Shown here: one piece after another, positions 42,448-52,700 of the stretch | Layout of the letters: every line of letters starts with the position of its first letter | How positions within the stretch are numbered: position 1 is the first letter of the stretch | Source of the DNA: Myxococcus qinghaiensis | Lineage (GTDB): Bacteria > Myxococcota > Myxococcia > Myxococcales > Myxococcaceae | Assembly (NCBI RefSeq): GCF_024198215.1 | Contig: NZ_JAKCFA010000037.1 | Span: forward strand, 1 to 64,000 | Reading direction: 5' to 3' | Length of the DNA: 64,000 nucleotides | The notes under the pieces: model-generated | Seen by the model: only the letters and a program-made list of their open reading frames with translations | What the model was told of the DNA's origin: nothing | Databases searched by the model: none | Program-made: the position numbers and the translations under genes

Positions 42448-43704
42448 ATGTCCATCCGGCGACTTTCGAGCCATCCGTCGTTTCGTGCCTTCAGTCACCC
42501 GGCCTACGTGAAGGTCTGGTGGGGCGGGCTCATCTCCACGTTGGGGACGTGGATGGAGCTGGTCGCGCTGGGCATCTACGTGACGGAGACGACAGGGCGC
42601 GCGGAGTGGATGGGCCGCATCACCGCGCTGGCGTTCCTGCCCTCCATCGTGCTCGTCCCACTCGCGGGAACGCTTGCGGACCGGTTCGACCGGCGAGCCT
42701 ATCTGGCGGTGTGCACGCTGGCGCAGGCGGTGATTGCCGGAGCGCTCGCGGTGCTGGCCGCCACGGGTCGGCTCACGCTCACGCCGCTGGCCATCCTCTG
42801 CGTCCTGCACGGCTGCATGAGCGCGCTGACGCTGCCGGTCTTCTCCGCGATGACGGCGGTGATTCTCCCCTCGGAGCAGCTTCACAGTGGCCTCAGCCTG
42901 GACCTGGCGCAGGCCAACCTGGGACGCATCTTCGGCCCGGCGCTCGCGGCCCTCATCCTCACGCGAGGTGGGGTGGCGTGGGCCTTCGTGTTCAACACGG
43001 TCTCCTTCGTCGCCGTACTGGTGGCGCTGGCGTGGATGGGGCCGGTGCGTCGGGGGAACCCGCGACCTGGGGAGGGGCTGTGGAGAGGAGTGAAGCGCGG
43101 GCTGCTCGCGGCGCGTGAGGACGTGGGCATCGCCGCGGCGCTGGGTGGCACGCTGGGCGTGGCCGTGCTCATCTCGCCCTTCATCGCGCTGGTGCCGGTG
43201 CTCGCGCTGCGCGTGCTCCATGGTGACGCGGCCACGGCGTCGCTGCTCACCACGGTACAGGGCGTGGGCGCGGTGACAGCAGCCGTGCTGGCGGGGACGC
43301 TGGCCGAGCGCTGGGGACGAGGAGCACTGCTGGAGCGGACGATGCTCCTGTTGGGGCCCGTGGCCGCCGCGTACTGGCTGTCTCCGAACGTGCCCATCGC
43401 GGGGGTGTTCCTCTTCGTGCTCGGCGCGCTGTATCTGCTCGCCGTGGGAGGACTGAGGACGTTGTGCCAGGGACGCGCGAGCGCGGAGCTGCAGGTGCGC
43501 GTGAGCGGCCTGTTCAACCTGGTCCTCAACCTGGGGTACTCCGGTGGCGTGTGGTTGCAGGGAGCGCTCGGGGACCGGCTGGGACTGCGCGCCGTCACCG
43601 CATGCGCGGCGCTGCTCTTCTTCGCGCTGGCGCTGAGCGTGCGCGTGCTGCTGCCGGGTCGGCTCGCTTCGCTGGAGGCGCGGTTGCCTCCTCCGTCCAC
43701 GTGA
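42448..43704 (+). CDS. MFS exporter (EntS/MFS_3-like)
   Basis: A 418-residue transporter with about 12 membrane helices. The loop motif GTLADRFDRRAYL near 75-87 is the classic MFS motif A, and the whole resembles siderophore/drug exporters of the MFS_3 type. Divergent from the AmCP-encapsulin operon and ending 7 bases before the convergent NRPS stop. It probably exports the NRPS product (inference from neighbourhood). Confidence 0.85.
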   Translation: MSIRRLSSHPSFRAFSHPAYVKVWWGGLISTLGTWMELVALGIYVTETTGRAEWMGRITALAFLPSIVLVPLAGTLADRFDRRAYLAVCTLAQAVIAGALAVLAATGRLTLTPLAILCVLHGCMSALTLPVFSAMTAVILPSEQLHSGLSLDLAQANLGRIFGPALAALILTRGGVAWAFVFNTVSFVAVLVALAWMGPVRRGNPRPGEGLWRGVKRGLLAAREDVGIAAALGGTLGVAVLISPFIALVPVLALRVLHGDAATASLLTTVQGVGAVTAAVLAGTLAERWGRGALLERTMLLLGPVAAAYWLSPNVPIAGVFLFVLGALYLLAVGGLRTLCQGRASAELQVRVSGLFNLVLNLGYSGGVWLQGALGDRLGLRAVTACAALLFFALALSVRVLLPGRLASLEARLPPPST

Positions 43705-43711
43705 GCGCGGC

Positions 43712-46700
43712 TCATGCGGATGCGCTCCGGGGCTGTGCCTTCGCATGGGCTCGAGCCAGCGCGTCGCGCAACAGTGTGGCGAGTTGCTGGACGCCCGGAA
43801 GCCGCAGCAGCGCGTAGTGGTCTCCGGCAAGGGTGTGGACCTCCACGCCGCCCCTCGCCAGCAGCTCCCACTCGTGGGCACGGGGCGACTCGCCCGACTC
43901 CATGGAGAGCAACGCGCCCGAGTAGGGGCGCGGGACATAGCGCCATGCGGCCCGGAGGTTGGACTCGAACACCTGGCGCAGAGCCGTGAGGCCCGACTCG
44001 GGCAGCGCCGCCGCCTGACGTCCCGCCTCCTCCAGGAGCCGCAGCGCCTCTTCCGGAGGGAGCCGTGAGAGTTCTTCCTCGGAGCACGGCAGGTCCGCGC
44101 CCGCCGCGCGCAGCAAGTCCCTGAAGAAGAGCGCGCCCAATCTCGCGGGCTCCAGCCACTCGCGGTCCACCCCACCTCCTGCATGGGCTCGCGCATAGGT
44201 GTCAATGAGCACCAGCAGATCCACCTGCTCGCCTTGCTCCTGGAGTTGCTGTGCCATCTCGTAGGCAAGAGTGCCGCCCAGGGACCACCCTCCGAGCAGG
44301 TAGGGTCCCCTCGGCTGCACAGTGCGAATGGCGCGCAGGTGGTGCGCCGCCAGCGCCTCCACGCTGTCATGGGGCACCACCTCACCGTCGAGTCCCGGAG
44401 CCTGCAATCCGAAGAAGGGCTGCTCGGCTCCCAACAGGTGCGCGAGCTCCGCGTAGGCGAGCACCGTTCCGCCCACGGGGTGGATGCAGAAGAAAGGCCG
44501 CTTCGACCTCCCACTCCGCAGCTCCACCAGCGACGACGCGGGACCCAGCGCCTGCTGCAACACGCTCGCGATGCGCTCCACCGTCGCCCCCTGGAACAGC
44601 GTCGCCACCGGGAGCGCGCGTCCGGTCAGCTCGCGAATCCGTCCGAGCAGCCGCACGGCCAGCAGCGAATGCCCACCCAGTTCGAAGAAGTCCTCCCGAA
44701 TCCCCACGGGATGCAGGCCCAGCGTCTCCTCCCAGGCACGCACGAGCTGAAGCTCCAGCGAGGTCCGCGGAGGAACACGCTCCACCGAGCGCGCGGTCAC
44801 CTCTCCCTCCGGCGCGGGCAGCGCGCGACGGTTCACCTTGCCGCTGGGCGTGAGCGGCAGCGAGTCCAGCGGGACGAAGAGTCCCGGCACCATGTATTCG
44901 GGCAGTCGCTGCTTGAGGAAGCCGCGCAGCTCGCTGGCCGCCGGAGGACCGCCCTCCCCGCCCACGACATAGGCCACCAGACGCGTGAGCCCTGAACCAT
45001 CCGCGCGAGCCTCCACCACGCAATCCTTCAGCGCCGGGTACCGCGCGAGCACTGCCTCGATTTCCGCCAGCTCGATGCGATAGCCACGGACCTTGACCTG
45101 CGCATCGCGTCGCCCCAGGAACTCGAGCGTCCCGTCCGGTCGATACCGCGCGAAGTCTCCCGTGCGGTACAGCCGCGCCCCAGGAGAGAGGTCGAGCGGG
45201 TCCGGCACGAAGCGCTCCATCGTCAGCTCCGGACGGTGGAGGTAGCCCCGCGCCAGCACGTCCCCGCCGAGATACAGCTCCCCCGGGACACCGAGCGGCA
45301 CGGGCGCCTGCCGCGAGTCCAGCAGATGGACGCGAGCGTTCGCGATGGGCCGGCCGATGGAGGGAAGGTCCGGCCACGACTCGGGGTCCCCTTCCAGCGT
45401 GTGGGCCGTCACCACGTGCGACTCCGTGGGCCCGTAGTGGTTGTGAAGGACGCAGCCGGGCAACCGCCGCGCGAAGCGTCTCAGCGCGGGAGTCACCCGA
45501 AGCTGCTCGCCCGCCGTCACCAGCTCACGGAGGCGTCGCGGCGCGAAGTCCTCTCGGTCCGCCACCTCCGCCAGATTCTGGAGCGCGACGAACGGCAGGA
45601 ACAGTCGCTCCACTTCACACCGGTCCATCAGCTCCAACAGGGCGTGCGCATCCAGGCGCAGCTCCTCGGGAATGAGCACCAGCTCGCCTCCCGCCGCCCA
45701 GGTGGAGAACAGCTCCTGGAAGCTCACGTCGAAGCTCAGCGGAGAGAACTGGAGTGTCCGGGCCTTCGGCTGAAGAGAGGCACCGAGCTGCCACTGCACC
45801 AGGTTGAGCAGCGGCCCGTGCGGCATGGCCACGCCCTTGGGCGTACCCGTGGAACCCGAAGTGTAGATGACGTACGCGAGCGACTCCGGCCTCGCCACCG
45901 GCTCCAGGTCCGCTGAGCGCTCCTCCGCGAAGCGAGCCGCCTCTGTATCGAGAGCCAGTCCGCGCGCGATGCCCTCCGGCAGCACCTCGGAGAGAGAGGA
46001 CTGCGTGAGCAGCCACGACGCTCCCGACGAACGGAGCATCCACTCCAGACGCTCACGCGGATAGGCGGGATCCAGCGGGACATAAGCGCCGCCCGCCTTG
46101 AGGACGCCCAGCACACCCACAGCCAGGTCGAGCGAGCGGCGGACGCACAGCGCCACCGGAACATCAGGGCCCACGCCTCCACGACGAAGGAAGCGCGCGA
46201 GTCGGTTCGCCCGCTGGTTCAGCTCGCCATAGGTCAGCGTCTGTTCCCCGAAGCGGACGGCGATGGCACCGGGCGTGCGCGCGGCCTGCGCCTCGAAGAG
46301 CACATTCACGCAGGGCGCCGAGGAGCGGGGTGCCTCGGTGGCGTTCCACTCCACGAGCAGACGACGTCGCTCCGCCTCTCCCAACAGCGGCAGCGACTCC
46401 ACGTCCTGTCCCGGCTGGGAGAGCGCGGCCTGGAGCAGCCGCGTGTAGTGGCCGGCCATCCGCGACACCGTCTCCTCATCGAAGAGGTCCGTGTTGTATT
46501 CCCAGTACGTCACGAGCGACTGGGGCAGCTCGCGCACGAAGAGGGTGAGGTCGAACTTCGCCATGCCCGGCTCGAAGGACACCTCCTCCACCGCGAGACC
46601 GGAGAGCGACAACGGAGCCGTGGGCCCGGGCATGACGAACATGACCTGGAAGAGCGGCGAGCGACTCAAGTCCCGGCTCGGCTGCAGCGCGTCCACCAAC

Positions 46701-49700
46701 TGCTCGAACGGAAGGTCCTGATGCGCGAAGGCCCCCAGGCACGCGCGCCTCACCCGCCGCAGCAGCTCCCGGAAGCTCGCTCCTTGAGTCTCCGTCCTCA
46801 CCACCAGCGTGTTCACGAAGAAGCCCACCAGCGCTTCCACCTGCCTCCAGTTCCTTCCGGAGATGGGCGTTCCCACCACCACGTCCGTCTGTCCGCTGTA
46901 GCGCGCCAGCAGCGCCTGGAATCCCGCCAGCAGCGTCATGTACAGCGTCACTCCCTCCTTCCGGCTCACCTCGCGCAGTGCGCCCGCCAGCTCCGGAGGA
47001 AGTCGCACCGCCAGATGGCCGCCGTTGAACGACTGCATGACGGGCCGAGGCCTGTCGGCGGGAAGCTCCAACACAGGCGGTGCCCCGGCGAGTTGCTGCT
47101 TCCACCACGCCAACTGCTTCTCCAGTACCTCCCCCTTCAACCACTCCCGCTGCCACTTCGCGTAGTCCGCGTACCGCACCTCCGTGCGTCGCTCGTCGGC
47201 GGCGTTCCCGCTCATCTTCGCCGCGTACGCGTCGCTCAGCTCCCGCTCCAGCACGCCCACCGACCACCCGTCGAACACGATGTGGTGCACCACCCACACC
47301 AACACGTGCTCCTCCTCCCCTACCCTCAGCACTTTCCCCCTCAACAGCGGGCCGCGCTCCAAATCGAAGGGCCTTCGCGCCTCCGCTTCCACACGCGCCA
47401 GCACCTCCCCTTCCTCCGCCTCCTCCACGCGCAGCTCGAACTCCACCTGCTCGTGGATGCGCTGCACCGGCCTGCCGTCCACTTCACCGAACGTCGTCCG
47501 CAGTGACTCGTGCCTGCGCGCGACGTCGTGGAACGCGCCCTCCAGCGCCTTCACTTGCAGCGGCCCCTTCAGCCTCACCGCGAAGGGCATGTTGTAGGAG
47601 AAGCCCTCGGCATCGAGCTGGGAGAGGAACCACAGTCGCTGCTGCGCGAAGGACTGCTCCGCCACGGCACTCGGGGGCCCGCGCACCAGCGGCGGTGGTG
47701 CCGCGCCCCTGGCATCTTCCAGCACGTCCTCCAGGTGTTCCGCGAGCTGCGCCACCGTGGGGGACTCGAACAGCACGCGGACCGGGAGCTCGCGACCGAC
47801 GACCTCCTTCAAGCGCGATACCGCCTGCGTCGCGAGCAACGAGTGGCCTCCCAGCTCGAAGAAGTGCGCCTCGACGCTCACGCGCTCCAGCCCGAGCAAG
47901 GGTCCGAAGACCTCCGCGACCACCCGCTCCATCGCGGTGCGCGGCGCCACGTAGCCACCGCGAGCCTCCTCCGCGCGCGGCACCGGCAGCGCCTTGCGGT
48001 CCACCTTCCCCGTGGGCGCCAGCGGCAGCGTGGGCAGCGACACGAAGGCCGAGGGCACCATGTACTCGGGCAGCTTCTCTTGCAGTCGCGCGCGCAGCTC
48101 CGAGGGCTCCAGTCGCTGGCCCTCCTGGAAGACCACGTAGCCCACGAGCCGGCGGTCTCCCGGCGTGTCCTCGCGGACGACGGCCACCGCGTCCCTCACG
48201 CCAGGCAGGGCTCGCAGCACCACCTCCACTTCGCCCAGCTCGATGCGGAACCCGCGCAGCTTCACCTGCCCATCCAGGCGGCCCAGGAACTCCAGGTTCC
48301 CATCCGCGAGCCAGCGCGCCCTGTCCCCCGTCCGGTAGTAGCGCTCACCGGGCACCGCGCCGAGCGTGTCCGGGACGAAGCGGTCCGCGGTCAGGTCCGG
48401 TCGACCATGGTAGCCATGCGCGAGGCTGACACCCGCGACGCCCACTTCGCCCGGGACACCCAGGGGGCAAGGCTCGCCCTTCGAGTCCAGCACGTAGAGC
48501 CGCACGTTGGTGATGGGCTCGCCCACCGGAGGCAGCGCGGGCCACGACGACGGTGGGCCCGAAGCCCTCCACGCGGTGACGACGTGCGCCTCGGAGGGCC
48601 CGTATTGATTCTCCAGCACGCAGCCCGGGAGCCGCTCGAAGAAGGCCACCAGCGCCGGAGTCACCTGGAGCTGCTCGCCCGCCGTGACCACCTCCGTCAA
48701 GGGCGGCAGCACGTCCTCCGCTCCGGCTGCGTCACACACGGCCTGGAGCGCGACGAAGGGCAGGTACAGCCGCTCCACCCGGTGCCGCGCCATGTACCGC
48801 AGCATGGCGCTGGGGTCCCTGCGCAGCTCGGGGGTGATGAGCAGGACGCGCCCGCCCAGGCACCAGGTGCCGAACAGCTCCTGGAAGGAGACATCGAAGT
48901 TGAGCGAAGCGAACTGGAGCGTGGTGGCGTCCGGCTTCACCGTGCGCCGCAGCAACCACCAGAGCATGTTGCCCACCGCGCGGTGGGACATGACGATGCC
49001 CTTCGGCCGGCCAGTGCTTCCCGAGGTGTAGACGAAGTAGCAGTTCGTCTCCGGAGAGACGTCGACGGAGGCAGCGACGGTGGGGCGCCTGGCGATGGCG
49101 GCGCTCTCGTCCTCCAGGCACACAAGTCGAGTTCCGGTGCCAGGAGGCAGCGCGGCGACGAGGTGCGACTGCGCCAGCACCACGGGCGCGCGCGTGTCCT
49201 CCAGCATGAGCGCAAGTCGCTCGACGGGCCAGGTCGGGTCCAGCGGGAGGAAGGCCGCGCCCGCCTTCAGGGTCGCGAGCACCGCCACCGGCATCTCCAG
49301 GCTCCCCCGGTCCAGGCACAAGCCAACGGAGCCGTTGGGTGGAACCCCCAGCGCCACCAGGTGGTGCGCGAGCTGATTCGCGCGCGCGTCGAGCTCCCCG
49401 TAGGTCAGCGAGCGAGTGCCATCCGAGACCGCCTCCGCGTGAGGAGTCCGCGCGACCTGCGCCTCCACCCAGCGGTGCATCAGCCCCGGCACATAGGTGG
49501 CGTCCTGGCGCGAGCCCCAGTCGAGGAGCAGGCGCTGTCGCTCAGCGTCTCCGAGCAGCGGAAGCTCCAGGACCTGTCGCTCCGAGGACGTCACCGCCGC
49601 GCTCAACAACCGGCCGTAGTGCCCGGCCATCCGCGACACCGTCTCCTCGTCGAAGAGCTCGGTGTTGTATTCCCAGTACGTCACCAGCCCGCGCGGCGTC

Positions 49701-52700
49701 TCCCACGCGAACAGCGTCAGGTCGAACTTCGACACCCCGGGCTCGAAGTCGAGTTCCTCCACTCGAACACCGTCCAGGTCGAGCGGCGACAGGGTGCCCG
49801 GCATGACGAACATGACCTGGAAGAGCGGCGAGCGACTCAAGTCCCGGCTCGGCTGCAGCGCGTCCACCAGTTGCTCGAACGGAAGGTCCTGATGCGCGAA
49901 GGCCCCCAGGCACGCGCGCCTCACCCGCCGCAGCAGCTCCCGGAAACTCGCTCCTTGAGTCTCCGTCCTCACCACCAGCGTGTTCACGAAGAAGCCCACC
50001 AGCGCTTCCACCTGCCTCCAGTTCCTTCCCGAGATGGGCGTCCCCACCACCACGTCCGTCTGCCCGCTGTAGCGCGCCAGCAGCGCCTGGAACCCCGCCA
50101 GCAGCGTCATGTACAGCGTCACCCCTTCCTTCCGGCTCAGCTCACGAAGCTGTCCTTCCAGCCCGGCGGGCAGCGTCACCCGCTTGAGCGCGCCACGGTA
50201 GGTCCGCACCGCGGGCCGCGCCCGGTCCGTCGGCAGCTCCAGCACCAGCGGCGCTCCCGCCAGCTCCTGCTTCCACCACGCCAGCTGATTCTCCAGCACC
50301 TCCCCCTTCAACCACTCCCGCTGCCACCTCGCGTAGTCGGCGTACTGCACCTCCAGGACAGGTCGCTCCGACGCATCACCTTTCACCCTCGCCGTGTACG
50401 CGTCGCTCAGCTCCCGCTCCAGCACGCCCACCGACCATCCGTCGAACACGATGTGGTGCACCACCCACACCAACACGTGCTCCTCCTCCCCCGCCCTCAA
50501 CACCTTGGCCCGCAACAGCGGGCCTCGCTCCAAGTCGAAGGGCCTTCGCGCCTCCTCTTCCACCCGCGCCAGCACCTCCCCTTCCGCCACGTCCTCCACG
50601 CGCAGGTCGAACTCCACGTCCTCGTGAATGCGCTGCACCGGCCTGCCATCCACTTCACCGAACGTCGTCCGCAGTGACTCGTGCCTGCGCATCACCTCGC
50701 GGAACGCTTCCTCCAGCGCCTTCACGTCCAGCCGTCCACTCAGCCGCCGCGCGAAGGGGACGTTGTAGGAAATCCCTCCCGCATCGAGTTGCGAGGTGAG
50801 CCAGAGCCGCTGCTGCGCGAAGGACTGCTCCACCACGCCACCGTGCAGCTGATGCGTCAGGGGTGGCGGCTGCGCGCCATGGTTCTCCTCCAGTCGCTCC
50901 GCGAGCCGAACCACGGTGGGCGACTCGAACAGGACGCGCACGGGCAGCTCGCGTCCCACCACCTCTCGCAACCGCGACACGGCCCGCGTCGCCAGCAACG
51001 AGTGGCCACCCAGCTCGAAGAAGTGGTCCTCCACGCCCATTCGCGCCAGGCCCAGCAGGGGCGCCAGCACGTCGGCCACCACCTGCTCCATCGCCGTGCG
51101 CGGCGCCACGAACTCGCCTCGCGCGTCCTCTGCGCGCGGCGACGGCAGGGCCTTCCTGTCCAGCTTCCCATTCGGAGTGAGCGGAAGCGCCGGCAACGAG
51201 ACGAAGGCCGAGGGCACCATGTACTCAGGCAATCTGCTTTGCGCGTGTGCTCGAAGCGCCTGAGGCGTCAGCGCCGCATCCTCGGTGGGGACGAAGTACG
51301 CGACGAGCCACCGACCTCCGGGCCCATCGTCTCGCGCCAGCACCGTCACCTCGCGCACCTCGGGATGCGCGGCGAGCGCGGACTCCACCTCCCCTGGCTC
51401 GATGCGGAAGCCTCGCAGCTTCACCTGACCATCCAGCCGACTGGCGTACTCCAGCGTCCCATCGCGCAGGAAGCGCACCCGGTCTCCCGTGCGGTACAGC
51501 CGCGCTCCCGGCTCCGTGCTGAAGGGATGGGGCACGAAGCGCTCCGCCGTCAGCTCGGGCCGTCCGAGATACCCCCACGCCAGTCCATCACCTCCCGTGT
51601 ACAGCTCGCCCCACACACCGACGGGCACCAGCGACAGGGCCGCGTCCAACACGTAGACGCTCGTGTTGGAGACAGGCCGCCCGATGGGCACCGACGCGCC
51701 GACTCGCGCCCCATCCGTCAGTCGATGCGTGGTGGTGAAGGTGGTGTTCTCCGTCGGGCCATAGCCATTGGTGACGCTCCCACCCCGAGCCAGCCGCGCG
51801 CGGACGGCTCCGGGCGACACCACGTCACCTCCCGTGAGCACCTGACGAACACTCGCCAGCGCGTCGGGCCGGGTGGCCATCACCTGCTCGAACAGCGCGG
51901 AGGTGAGCCACAGCGTGGTGATGCCATGACGCGACAGCGCGCCTTCCAGCGCCTCCACGGCGGGCGCGTGCTCCGAGAAGACGACCAGCTTCCCGCCGTT
52001 GAGCAGCGGTCCCCACAACTCCAACGTGGCCGCGTCGAACGAGATGGGCGCCAGTTGGAGGAAGACCTCCTCCGCGCCCAGCTCCGCGAAGCGGGAGCCC
52101 TTCACAAGTCGCACCACGGCCCGGTGCGGAATGCACACGCCCTTCGGTCGTCCCGTCGACCCGGACGTGTACATGACGTAGGCCAGCGCCTCCGCCGGGA
52201 CGGACACCTTGGGGCCCTCTTCCGGCTCGGTGGCGAACCGCGCCCATGACGACTCCAACGCGATGACCTCCACGGCCACGGAGGGAAGTCGCGAGCTCAG
52301 CGACGGCTGGACCAGCAACACCTGGAGCCCCGCGTCCTCGCACATGAAGGCCAGGCGCTCCGCGGGATACGACGGGTCCAACGGTACATACGCGCCACCC
52401 GCCTTCAGGATGCCGAGCGTCGCCACCACCATCTCCAGCGAGCGCCGGGTGAACAGCCCCACCCGGCCACCCGCCGCCACCCCATGCCGCCGCAGGTGAT
52501 GCGCGAGCTGACAGGCCCGCCGGTCCAGCTCGACATAGGTGAGCCGAACACCCTCGAACTCCACGGCGACGGCGTCCGGCGTCCGTGCCACCTGCGCCTC
52601 GAACACCTCGTGGATGCTCGCCTCGCGCGGATATCGGGTCCGGGTGTCGTTCCACTCGACGAGGAGCTGCTCCCGCTCGGCCAGGCTCAGCAAGGGAAGC

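Noticed and set aside
47510-50677. A 1055-codon plus-strand open frame inside the NRPS
   Set aside because: Antisense to conserved C and A domains; the translation is Arg/His/Leu-rich and without known motifs.
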